Part shown: piece after piece, positions 33,788-41,945 of the stretch
How positions within the stretch are numbered: position 1 is the first letter of the stretch
Layout: each line of letters begins with the position of its first letter
DNA from: Pararhodobacter zhoushanensis
GTDB lineage: Bacteria > Pseudomonadota > Alphaproteobacteria > Rhodobacterales > Rhodobacteraceae
DNA length: 64,000 nt
Direction: 5' to 3'
Assembly: GCF_003990445.1 (NCBI RefSeq)
Contig: NZ_REEZ01000007.1
Location: forward strand, 124,001 to 188,000
Notes under the pieces: generated by a model
Seen by the model: only the letters and a program-made list of their open reading frames with translations
The model's database searches: none
Told to the model about the DNA's origin: nothing
Translations under genes and position numbers: made by a program

Positions 33788-34381
33788 ATGTCCCGAGTTC
33801 TCCACTACGCCGCGCACCCCGGTCTGAGCACCTCGCGGATCAACAAGGCGATGGTGCAACAGGCGCGTGCCGTGTCGGGGATCACCACACTGGATCTGTA
33901 CGAAGAATACCCGCGCTACGACATCGACATCGAAGACGAGCAACAGCGCCTGCTGGAGCATGACGTCATCGTGCTGCAGTTCCCGCTGTTCTGGTATTCC
34001 TGCCCGGCGCTGGTCAAGGAATGGCTGGATCTGAGCTGGGAACACGGCTTTGCCTATGGCCATAACGGCGACAAACTGGCGGGCAAGCGGCTGATGCTGG
34101 CGATCACGACTGGCAGTCCGCAGGACGCCTATCGACCGCAGGGCTATCAGCACCACGAAATCCGTCAGTTCCTGCTGCCGTTCGAGCAGACCGCCCATCT
34201 TTGCCAGATGCGTTTTGTCACGCCCTATGTTCTGCACGGCGCGCTGCATGCCGACCCGCTGGCACATGCGCAGGGCTTTGCGCGCTTGCTGGAAGCCTTG
34301 CGCGACGACCGGCTGGATCTGGACCGCGCGCAAGAACTGACCATCCTGACCCATGACACCCTGCCGATCGTAGAGGTCTGA
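33788..34381 (+). CDS. NAD(P)H quinone oxidoreductase, KefG/KefF-like ancillary protein
   Basis: This is a 197-residue flavodoxin-fold oxidoreductase. It begins VLHYAAHPGLSTSRINKAM, then DLYEEYPRYDIDIEDEQQRLLEHDVIVLQFPLFWYSCPALVKEWLD, the block typical of KefF/KefG, and AITTGSPQDAYRP. It probably reduces electrophilic quinones and activates the K+ efflux antiporter encoded 3 bp downstream, the kefG-kefB order known in enterobacteria. The ribosome site is weak. It is divergent from benzoate-CoA ligase, so quinone or acid stress during aromatic breakdown is a possible role. Confidence 0.85.
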   Translation: MSRVLHYAAHPGLSTSRINKAMVQQARAVSGITTLDLYEEYPRYDIDIEDEQQRLLEHDVIVLQFPLFWYSCPALVKEWLDLSWEHGFAYGHNGDKLAGKRLMLAITTGSPQDAYRPQGYQHHEIRQFLLPFEQTAHLCQMRFVTPYVLHGALHADPLAHAQGFARLLEALRDDRLDLDRAQELTILTHDTLPIVEV

Positions 34382-34384
34382 GCC

Positions 34385-36298
34385 ATGTCCGATTTCCTGC
34401 TGCTCGCCTTTCTCTTTCTGGTCGCCGGGGTTGCCGCCGTTCCCATCGCCTCGCGGCTCGGGCTGGGGTCGGTGCTGGGTTACCTGATCGCCGGGATCAT
34501 CCTCAGCCCGATGCTGGCGGTGCTGAATGTCGATGTCGTCTCGATCCAGCATTTCGCCGAATTCGGCGTGGTGATGATGCTGTTTCTGGTCGGGCTGGAG
34601 CTGGAGCCAAAGATGCTCTGGGCCATGCGCAACCGGCTGCTGGGGCTGGGCGGGTTGCAGGTCGGCGGCACAACCGCGCTGATCGCCGGGGTGGTCTGGT
34701 GGTTCGGTGCCGACTGGCGCATCGCGCTGGCCTGCGGGCTTATTCTGGCGATGTCGTCCACCGCCATCGTGCTGCAGACGCTCAATGAAAAGGGGCTGAT
34801 GAAAGGCGACGGCGGGCAGGCCAGTTTCTCGGTGCTGCTGTTTCAGGACATCGCCGTCATCCCCATTCTGGCGCTGGTGCCGCTGCTGGCGATGCCCGGC
34901 GCGCATCATGGCGGGGGCGATGAAGGGCACGGCGCAAGCCTGTCGCTGGTTGCCGGCCTGAGCGGCTGGCAGACCACGCTGGTCACCGCCGGGGCCATCG
35001 CGCTGGTGATCGCGGGCGGGATGTTCCTGACCCGCCCGGTGTTCCGCTACATCGCGCAGGCCCGCCTGCGCGAGATCTTCGTCGCCACCGCGCTGATGTT
35101 CGTCGTCGGCATCGCCTTGCTGATGACGCTGGTCGGCCTGTCCCCGGCGCTGGGCACTTTCCTTGCCGGTGTCGTGCTGGCCAACAGCGAATACCGGCAC
35201 GAGCTGGAATCCGACATCGACCCTTTCCGTGGTCTCTTGCTGGGCCTGTTCTTCATGACCGTCGGCGCGGCCATCGACTTTGGCCTGCTGTTTGGCGATT
35301 TCGCAGTGATCATCGGCATGACCGTCGGCGTCATGCTGGCCAAGGCCCTTGTGCTGCTGATCGCCGCCCGCGTCTTTGGTCTGCGCGGGTCCGAGAAATT
35401 CCTCTTTGGTCTGGGGCTGGCGCAGGCCGGAGAGTTCGGCTTTGTGCTGACCTCCTTTGCCGTCGCCAACGCAGTCCTGCCCGATGATCTGGCCCCGCGC
35501 ATCATGCTGGTGATCACCCTGTCGATGATGCTGACGCCCGCGCTGTTCATCCTCTATGACCGCGTGATCCGCCCGCGCTATGACCGCGAAGAACCGCGCG
35601 ATGCCGATGAGATCACCGAACCCGGCATCGCCATTGTTGCCGGTCACGGGCGCTTTGGCGGTGTGGTGAACCGCATGCTGCTGGCCGCCGGGTACGAGAC
35701 GACGGTGCTGGACTACTCCGCCGCGCATCTCGATATGCTGCGCTCGTTCGGTGTGCGCGGGTTCTACGGAGACGCGACGCGCCCCGATCTGCTGCACGCG
35801 GCGGGGATCGACGAGGCAAAGCTGCTGATCATCGCCATCGACGACAAGGATCAGGCGACCGAGCTGGCGCATTACGTCCACCACAACCACCCGCATATCC
35901 ACATCATCGCCCGCGCCCGCGACCGCCGCCATGTGTACCAGCTCTTTGCCGCCGGGTGCCGCGACATCATCCGCGAGACCTTCGACAGCTCGGTCCGTGC
36001 CGGGCGCTCGGCCTACGAGGCGCTGGGTATGCACCCGTTCGAGGCCGAGCGCCTCGCGCGGGCTTTCGTCAAAGAGGATCGTCACGCGCTCTATGAACTG
36101 GCGCAGCTATGGGATCCTGCGGTGCCCGATCACATCAACGAGCCGTACCGCCTGAAAGCGCGCGAGCTGATGACCGACGCGGATCTGCGGGCCCGGGGCG
36201 GGGCGTTCCGCGAACGCTCGGCGCGGGGATGGGTGCCGCCAACAGAGCAGGATCAGGCGGAGTCGAGCGCGCGCGACGAAGCACCTGAAGGGCCGTGA
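34385..36298 (+). CDS. Monovalent cation:proton antiporter-2 (KefB/KefC-like)
   Basis: This is a 637-residue CPA2 antiporter with about 12-13 membrane helices (residues 1-395). Family motifs include EFGVVMMLFLVGLELEPKMLW, SSTAIVLQTLNEKG and SFSVLLFQDIAVIPILALVPLL. A cytosolic RCK/TrkA-N domain (about 415-530) has GHGRFGGVVNRMLLAAG and the nucleotide/glutathione-binding region GDATRPDLL. It exports K+ in exchange for protons to acidify the cytoplasm under electrophile stress and is gated by the upstream ancillary protein. A hydrophilic His/Gly-rich loop (HHGGGDEGHG) occurs at about 175. Confidence 0.92.
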   Translation: MSDFLLLAFLFLVAGVAAVPIASRLGLGSVLGYLIAGIILSPMLAVLNVDVVSIQHFAEFGVVMMLFLVGLELEPKMLWAMRNRLLGLGGLQVGGTTALIAGVVWWFGADWRIALACGLILAMSSTAIVLQTLNEKGLMKGDGGQASFSVLLFQDIAVIPILALVPLLAMPGAHHGGGDEGHGASLSLVAGLSGWQTTLVTAGAIALVIAGGMFLTRPVFRYIAQARLREIFVATALMFVVGIALLMTLVGLSPALGTFLAGVVLANSEYRHELESDIDPFRGLLLGLFFMTVGAAIDFGLLFGDFAVIIGMTVGVMLAKALVLLIAARVFGLRGSEKFLFGLGLAQAGEFGFVLTSFAVANAVLPDDLAPRIMLVITLSMMLTPALFILYDRVIRPRYDREEPRDADEITEPGIAIVAGHGRFGGVVNRMLLAAGYETTVLDYSAAHLDMLRSFGVRGFYGDATRPDLLHAAGIDEAKLLIIAIDDKDQATELAHYVHHNHPHIHIIARARDRRHVYQLFAAGCRDIIRETFDSSVRAGRSAYEALGMHPFEAERLARAFVKEDRHALYELAQLWDPAVPDHINEPYRLKARELMTDADLRARGGAFRERSARGWVPPTEQDQAESSARDEAPEGP

Positions 36299-36308
36299 TG
36301 GAACAATT

Positions 36309-36322
36309 TGCACTACTCTGCG
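36309..36322 (+). promoter_or_regulatory. BoxR-type site upstream of the PPOX-family gene
   Basis: TGCA-CTACTC-TGCG has the six-base spacing, and another TGCA is at 36324. It is 37-50 bp upstream of the start at 36359, a promoter position. It extends the presumed BoxR regulon to this gene. Confidence 0.5.
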
Positions 36323-36358
36323 TTGCATTGGTGAACCCCTTGCTCGCGAGGACACGCC

Positions 36359-36859
36359 ATGAATGCCTTTACGAAGATCAATAACGACCCGCGTCAGGCC
36401 CTGATCACCGGTGTCGATAACATCCGCGCCGGTATGCTGGGGGTCGAAGGCTCTGAGCATCCGATGCATCCGATGACGCATTATGCCGACTGGACGAACG
36501 ACCGCCTTTGGTTTCTGACCTCGCGCAGCACCACGCTGGTGCGTGAGCTGATCCCCCGGGCGCGGGCGAATTTTTGTGTCATGGACCAAAAGGCCGGGTT
36601 TGATGCCTGCCTGATCGGCATGCTGTCGCAGGATCTGAACCGCGAGTATCTGGACGCGCTCTGGTCGCCCTTGGCTGCTGCCTGGTTCAAAGGTGGTAAA
36701 TCGGACCCCGACCTGACCATGCTGCGGTTCGATCTGACCGAAGCGGCCCTGTGGTGCAGCAGCACGGGCGTGCTGAATTATGGCTTCGAGATCCTCAAAG
36801 CCAATCTCAGCGCGGACAGCACACCGGATCTCGGCGTGCACCACGTCTTGCAGTTCTGA
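36359..36859 (+). CDS. Pyridoxamine 5'-phosphate oxidase family (general stress protein 26-like)
   Basis: This is a 166-residue split-barrel flavin-binding protein. It reads MTHYADWTNDRLWFLTSRSTTLVRELIPRARANFCVMDQKAGFDACLIGML, with FMN-site-like W-F-x-T-S and a C-terminal W-[SC]-S-S-T-G segment. It belongs to the large PPOX/FMN stress-protein superfamily, not to true PdxH. The TGCA-N6-TGCG site just upstream links it to the benzoate regulon. It converges on the YihY gene with only 4 bp between stops. Confidence 0.82.
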   Translation: MNAFTKINNDPRQALITGVDNIRAGMLGVEGSEHPMHPMTHYADWTNDRLWFLTSRSTTLVRELIPRARANFCVMDQKAGFDACLIGMLSQDLNREYLDALWSPLAAAWFKGGKSDPDLTMLRFDLTEAALWCSSTGVLNYGFEILKANLSADSTPDLGVHHVLQF

Positions 36860-36863
36860 GCGG

Positions 36864-37781
36864 TCAGTCCGTCGGAATGGTCTCTTTGGGACCGACGGGC
36901 GCTGCGGTGCTTGACAGCTCGGCAGCGTCTGCCGGATGCGTGCTGTCCTCAAGCGCCGCGTTCAGCTCGGCCCCCAAAAGCAGCACATAGGCCGACAGCC
37001 AGAGCCATGTCAGCAACACGATGACCCCGGCGAGCGCGCCGAAGCTTTCCTGATAGCTGGCGAAATTCTCGGCGTAGATCGAAAATCCTGCCGAGGCGAT
37101 CACCCACATCAGACAGGCGACGACAGCACCGGGCCAGATCCACTGCCATTGATGGTGGCGGCGGCTGGGGCCAAAGCGATAGATCATCGCGATGCCGCCG
37201 GTGCTGAGTGCGAACAGGGCAACCCAGCGCGCAAAACCGATCGACGCCTGCGTTGCCACGTCCAGCGGCAGCCATTTCAACAACACCGGGATCACCGCAA
37301 TCGCGCCCAGCCCCAGAATGACCCCGCCGACGACAAACATCGACAGGATCACGATGGTGAACCAGCGGAGCAGAAAGCTGCGCGCCTCGACCCGGTTGAA
37401 GGCCACGTTCAGCCCCTGAATCAGGTGCCGCATGCCGCGCGCCGTCGAATAGAGCGCGACCAGAATGCCGATGCCCGCCGCCAGACCCAGACTGCTACTG
37501 TCCGACCCGGTCACACCGCTGGCCTGATCCATGATGAGTTGCGCCGCTGAGGGCGGCATGGACGCCGTCGCCTCGGCCAGCGGTCCCGTGATCTCGGCCG
37601 AGTCAAAGAAGATCCCCAGAATCGCCATGATCGAGGCCAGCGCCGGGAAGATCGCCAGCAGCGCGTAAAACGCGATCCCGGCGGCCAGCAGGCCGATCTG
37701 ATCCTCGCCGATGCCGACATAAAGCCGCATCGCAAAACCGCGCAGAGACGAGCGGCGGGCCGGTATCGGAGAGTCGGTCAT
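36864..37781 (-). CDS. YihY/virulence factor BrkB family membrane protein
   Basis: This is a 305-residue inner-membrane protein with about six helices and the YihY signature LAAGIAFYALLAIFPALASIMAILG, then LYSTARGMRHLIQGLNVAFN. The family was once called RNase BN, but that activity belongs to another protein. The true role is unclear. The frame opens at 37901, but ATG 37781 overlaps the pdeM stop (ATGA). It is third in the helicase-pdeM-yihY run. Confidence 0.9.
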   Translation of the reverse strand: MTDSPIPARRSSLRGFAMRLYVGIGEDQIGLLAAGIAFYALLAIFPALASIMAILGIFFDSAEITGPLAEATASMPPSAAQLIMDQASGVTGSDSSSLGLAAGIGILVALYSTARGMRHLIQGLNVAFNRVEARSFLLRWFTIVILSMFVVGGVILGLGAIAVIPVLLKWLPLDVATQASIGFARWVALFALSTGGIAMIYRFGPSRRHHQWQWIWPGAVVACLMWVIASAGFSIYAENFASYQESFGALAGVIVLLTWLWLSAYVLLLGAELNAALEDSTHPADAAELSSTAAPVGPKETIPTD

Positions 37782-38449
37782 ACGCGCTGCCTTCGGTCTT
37801 TTCGCCCTGTCGGGCGGGTCAGGGGACAGGCCAGCAGCCGCGCCCCGGTCAACAGCGCCAGACCCGGCCCCACCAGAGACGCCAAGGGCTCGACACCGCA
37901 ATCGAGACCGCCGGTATACGTGCCAAAGGCCGGAAGGACCAGATGCTCGGCCCCGATCAGGAACGCTGGCCGCGCTTGCCCGGCCAGTCGTGCCTTGGGG
38001 TGGTAGTGGCCCGAGATGTCGGGGCCAGCGCCCGCGATGTGGCGCAGGGTCACGCCCTGCTCGGTGATTTCGTCGGCTACGGTGCCGAAACCAGGCAGGG
38101 CGGCGGCATCATGGTTGCCGGTGATCCACAGCCAGTCGCGCCCTTGGGCCATCGCCGCCAGCCGCGCGGTTTCCTCAGCCCGCAGCGCCTCAGGGGCCAG
38201 CGCATCCTCGAACGCGTCGCCCAGACTGATCACCCGCGCCGGGTTCAGCGCGTGCAGCTCGGCCTCAAGCCGCGCCAGCGTGTCCGTCGTCTCGTGCGGG
38301 GGCAGCAAGGCACCGCCGCGCGCCGCCATCCGCGCCGACTTGCCCAGATGCAGATCGGCCACGATCAGCGTGTCACACTGCGGCCAGTACAGCGCGCCTG
38401 AGGCCCGCGCCTGCACCCTGACCCCGGCAAAGACCACATCGCGGATCAT
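37778..38449 (-). CDS. pdeM: Ligase-associated DNA damage response endonuclease PdeM
   Basis: This is a 223-residue calcineurin-type metallophosphatase fold. Metal-binding motifs in order are ADLHLGK (D-x-H), SLGDAFED (GD), WITGNHDAA (GNHD) and SGHYHPKA (GHxH). The family occurs with an Lhr-type helicase, an exonuclease and an ATP-dependent DNA ligase. Here only the helicase is adjacent (4-bp overlap). It probably cleaves DNA ends during repair. Confidence 0.9.
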   Translation of the reverse strand: MIRDVVFAGVRVQARASGALYWPQCDTLIVADLHLGKSARMAARGGALLPPHETTDTLARLEAELHALNPARVISLGDAFEDALAPEALRAEETARLAAMAQGRDWLWITGNHDAAALPGFGTVADEITEQGVTLRHIAGAGPDISGHYHPKARLAGQARPAFLIGAEHLVLPAFGTYTGGLDCGVEPLASLVGPGLALLTGARLLACPLTRPTGRKDRRQRV

Positions 38450-40827
38450 GACAGCCCCGCCTCGCGCATCAGCCGTTCCGCTTCGCGCGCCATTTCCCGC
38501 TCGCGCCCCTCACCCTCGACCGAGACGCGGCCGATCTCCATCAGCACCGGCGCCGCCAGCGGGGTCACATGCGGCGGCCTTGCGTGGTCGATGATGGGGT
38601 TGGTGCGCAGCATATCCTCGATCCGGTCGAAATCCACCAGACCCCGCCGTGCCTCGTCCGCCGTGATGCGCAGCAAGAGGTGCCCGGGGTCGTGTCGCCT
38701 GAGCGTGTCATGGATGATGTCCGAGGAAAAGGTCGCCTGCCGCCCGCTGCGCCGCTGACCGGGCAGATTGCGCGGCAACAGCCCTGCCACGGTCGCTACG
38801 CTGCGAAATGTCCGTTTTATCAGCGAATTGCCCGCCAGCCAGCCGTCCAGCCCGGCTTTGAGCACCTCTGGCTGCAACAGGGCGGCGGCATCCTTCACCG
38901 GATCGGTGGACCAGATCAGCAGCGCGTAATCGGTGGGGGTAAAGCCCAGAGGGCCCAGCCCCAGCGCCTCCATCTGCCGGGTCAACAGCAGGCCCAGCGT
39001 CTGATGCGCGTTGCGCCCGGCAAAGCCATAGAGGCAGAAAAACCACCGATCGCCGCGTGGAAATGTCTCGCAGGCCAGCACCCCGTCACGCGGCAGCACC
39101 GACAGACGGCGCTGCATCTCCAGCCAGTCGGCGATGTCGGCAGGCAGCTGATCCCAGCGCGCAGGATCGCCGATCAGCGCCTGCACCCGGTGCGACAATT
39201 GCAACGAACTTGCCATCTTCACGCCGCTGAACACCGCGATGCGCGGGTTGCGGGTGGGTGTGTGCTGGACCTCGACGATCATGTCGCGCAACCGCTCGAA
39301 CCGCACCACCTTGCCGCCGATCAGAAATGTATCGCCCGCCTCAAGCGTCGCCGCGAAGCTTTCCTCGACCTGCCCCAGCGGCGCACCCCCGCGCGAGCGC
39401 GCCAGCCGTACCTGCAAGGTCTCGGAGGCGGTGATCGTCCCGATGTTCATGCGGATCAGCCGCGCCGCCCGGGGATCGCGCAACTGCCACAGCCCGCCGC
39501 GCAGCATCAGCCGTTGCCAGCGGTCATAGGCTTTCAGCGCATAGCCCCCCGTGGCGCACAGATCGAGACAGGCGTCGAAATCGTCCCGCGTCAGCGCCGC
39601 ATAGGGCCCGGCGCTGCGAACCTCGTCAAACAGCGCCTCCGCCTCGAACGGCCCGGCGCAGGCGGTCAGCAGGATCTGCTGACACAGCACATCCAGCGGC
39701 CCTGGTCCGCGCGGGCTGCCATCCAGAACGCCCTCATCCACCGCCTGCAACGCCGCCACACTCTCGATCACCTCGAACCGATTGGCCGGCACCAGCCGCG
39801 CGCGGGATGGCTGATCGTAGCGGTGGTTCGACCGCCCGATCCGCTGCATCAGCCGCGTCACCAGCCGGGGCGCGCCGACCTGCAGCACCAGATCCACATC
39901 GCCCCAGTCGATCCCCAGATCCAGCGAGCCGGTGCACACCACCGCCCGCAACGCCCCCGCCGCCATCGCCTGTTCCACCCGTTGCCGCGCCTCGCGCGAC
40001 AGCGAGCCATGGTGCAGTCCGATGGGCAGATTGGCGTCGTTCACCTCCCACAGCGCCTGAAAGAACAGCTCGGCCTGCGCGCGGGTGTTGACGAAAACCA
40101 GCGTCAGCCGCGCCTGCGCAATCGCCGCCATCACGTCGGGCACCGCGTAATGCGCGCCGCCGCCGGACCAGGGCGCGGGCGCGCGGGTCGCCAGCATGGC
40201 AATGTCGGGCGCGGGGCCGGGATCGGCGCGCAGGATCACCGCGCCGCCCATGAACGCGGCCAGCCCCTCAGGATCGGCCACCGTCGCCGACAAGCCGGTC
40301 ACCGCCAGCCCCGGCGCAAGCGTCTTGAGCCGGGCGATGCCCAGCATCACCTGATCGCCGCGCTTACCTTCGGCCAGCGCGTGAATTTCGTCGACGATCA
40401 CCCGCTTGAGACCCGCAAAGATCTTCGGCGCTTCAGGGTAAGACAGCATCAGCGCCAGACTTTCCGGCGTGGTCAGCAGGATATTCGGCGGATCAACCCG
40501 CTGCCGCGCGCGTTTCGCGCCCGAGGTATCCCCCGTCCGGTCCTCGATCCGGATCGGCAGCCCCAGCTCAGCAACCGGCGCAGCCAGATTGCGCGCGATG
40601 TCGGCGGTCAGCGCCTTGAGCGGCGACAGGTAGATCGTGTGCAAACCCTTGCCGCCCCCGGCCAGATCGACCAGCGACGGCAAGAACCCCGCCAGCGTCT
40701 TGCCCCCGCCTGTCGGCGCGATCAGCAGCGTGTTTCCGGTCGCCGCCAGCAGCGCCAGCTGATGCGGGTGGGGAGACCAGCCTCGGGCGGCGAACCACTC
40801 GGCAAAGCGCGGGGGCAGGGTGCTCAT
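38446..40827 (-). CDS. Ligase-associated DNA damage response DEXH-box helicase (Lhr-like)
   Basis: This is a 793-residue superfamily-2 helicase. Walker A is LLIAPTGGGKTLAGFLPSL, the DEXH box is VIVDEIHALAEGKRGDQV, motif III is VTGLSATVADPEG, and the second RecA domain has QRIGRSNHRYDQPSRARLVPANRFE. A long C-terminal Lhr-core and DEAD-assoc region follows. It starts at MSTLPPRFAEWFAARGW (ATG 40827). The longer frame is not supported. It is the first gene of the helicase-pdeM-yihY operon and would unwind damaged DNA for the nuclease. Confidence 0.93.
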   Translation of the reverse strand: MSTLPPRFAEWFAARGWSPHPHQLALLAATGNTLLIAPTGGGKTLAGFLPSLVDLAGGGKGLHTIYLSPLKALTADIARNLAAPVAELGLPIRIEDRTGDTSGAKRARQRVDPPNILLTTPESLALMLSYPEAPKIFAGLKRVIVDEIHALAEGKRGDQVMLGIARLKTLAPGLAVTGLSATVADPEGLAAFMGGAVILRADPGPAPDIAMLATRAPAPWSGGGAHYAVPDVMAAIAQARLTLVFVNTRAQAELFFQALWEVNDANLPIGLHHGSLSREARQRVEQAMAAGALRAVVCTGSLDLGIDWGDVDLVLQVGAPRLVTRLMQRIGRSNHRYDQPSRARLVPANRFEVIESVAALQAVDEGVLDGSPRGPGPLDVLCQQILLTACAGPFEAEALFDEVRSAGPYAALTRDDFDACLDLCATGGYALKAYDRWQRLMLRGGLWQLRDPRAARLIRMNIGTITASETLQVRLARSRGGAPLGQVEESFAATLEAGDTFLIGGKVVRFERLRDMIVEVQHTPTRNPRIAVFSGVKMASSLQLSHRVQALIGDPARWDQLPADIADWLEMQRRLSVLPRDGVLACETFPRGDRWFFCLYGFAGRNAHQTLGLLLTRQMEALGLGPLGFTPTDYALLIWSTDPVKDAAALLQPEVLKAGLDGWLAGNSLIKRTFRSVATVAGLLPRNLPGQRRSGRQATFSSDIIHDTLRRHDPGHLLLRITADEARRGLVDFDRIEDMLRTNPIIDHARPPHVTPLAAPVLMEIGRVSVEGEGREREMAREAERLMREAGLS

Positions 40828-40953
40828 GCGGCGAACAACCTTGTGCGCGCGGCTTTGAGCGCCCATTGTAACCCCAAACCCCCACAGCCTGCGGAACAAC
40901 CCGCCTGCTCAACCGTTGTGTGGGGGTGCGTCTTCACCATGTCAGGGGCCTTC

Positions 40954-41940
40954 ATGCGCCGTTTCCGTTGCCCATCGTGCCAGCACGAGGTCTTCTTTCC
41001 CAATACCGCCTGTCTCTATTGCGGCTCTGTGCTGGGCTTTGCGCCCGGTGGAGGCTTCGCGCTGATCGGCGACGATAACCCCGCCTGCGCCAACCGCGCC
41101 ACCATCGACTGCAACTGGATCGCGCCGGAGCCGGGCGCGCTGTGCCTGTCGTGCCGCCACACCACCGTGGTGCCGGATCTGACGGTCGAGGGCAATATCG
41201 AGAAATGGGCCCGCATCGAAACCGCCAAGCGCCGCCTGATCCGCCTGCTGTACCGGCTGGAACTGCCGCTCAACGACGACGAGGGCAACCCGGCCCCGGT
41301 GTTCGAGCTGAAAGGCGATCCCATCGATACCGGCAAGCCGCGCGTGCTGACCGGGCATGAGAACGGCACCATCACGCTCAACATCGTCGAGGCCGACGAT
41401 GCCGAGCGCGAAGCCATGCGCAGCGCCATGGGCGAGCCGTATCGCACGCTGTCGGGCCACGTCCGCCATGAGGTCGCGCATCATTATTTCGAAGCGCTCA
41501 CCGGCAACGACCCGGCCCAACGCGAGGCCCTGCGCGCGGTCTTTGGCGATGACCGCGCGGATTACGGCGAGGCGCTGAAAGCGCATTACGAGAACGGCCC
41601 GCCCGCCGACTGGGCGCAGAGCTTCATCTCGTCCTATGCCACCGCGCATCCCTATGAGGATTTCGCCGAGACCTGGGCGCATGTGATGCATGTGCTCGAC
41701 GGTCTGGAAACCGCGCGGGCGTTTTCTCTGGTCGGGGCGGATCTGCCCGAGGATCTGCACGATCTGGCGCTCAGACCGATGGAGCGGCTGGCGGAATCCT
41801 GGGTGGCGCTGTCGGTGTCGCTGAACGCGGTCAATCAGGCGATGGGGCACGAGACGTTCTATCCGTTCGTCCTGTCCCCCACCGTCATCGCCAAGATGGA
41901 GGCGATCCGCGCCCTGATAACCCGCAACTGGCAGCTCTGA
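40954..41940 (+). CDS. Putative zinc-binding metallopeptidase with N-terminal zinc ribbon
   Basis: This is a 328-residue cytosolic protein. Cys pairs CPSCQ and CLYCG (residues 5-30) and CLSCR (about 66-70) form a zinc-ribbon-like start. The peptidase core has HVRHEVAHHYFE (HExxH) and, later, YEDFAETWAHVMHVLD, the downstream metal-ligand helix. The substrate is unknown. ATG 40954 gives MRRFRCPSC. ATG 40939 five codons upstream is also possible. It is convergent with the sugar dehydrogenase gene, with 5 bp between stops. Confidence 0.85.
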   Translation: MRRFRCPSCQHEVFFPNTACLYCGSVLGFAPGGGFALIGDDNPACANRATIDCNWIAPEPGALCLSCRHTTVVPDLTVEGNIEKWARIETAKRRLIRLLYRLELPLNDDEGNPAPVFELKGDPIDTGKPRVLTGHENGTITLNIVEADDAEREAMRSAMGEPYRTLSGHVRHEVAHHYFEALTGNDPAQREALRAVFGDDRADYGEALKAHYENGPPADWAQSFISSYATAHPYEDFAETWAHVMHVLDGLETARAFSLVGADLPEDLHDLALRPMERLAESWVALSVSLNAVNQAMGHETFYPFVLSPTVIAKMEAIRALITRNWQL

Positions 41941-41945
41941 TCCCC

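Noticed and set aside
33770-36085. 771-codon minus-strand open frame opposite the antiporter
   Set aside because: Mirror of the clearly real KefB-like protein. Composition (Gln/His/Asp/Arg runs) is that of an antisense frame.
38569-40938. Very long plus-strand open frame running through the helicase region before the metallopeptidase
   Set aside because: It is the antisense shadow of the Lhr-type helicase in GC-rich DNA. The residues are Arg/Gln/His-rich without domains, and the zinc-ribbon start at 40939/40954 marks the real gene.
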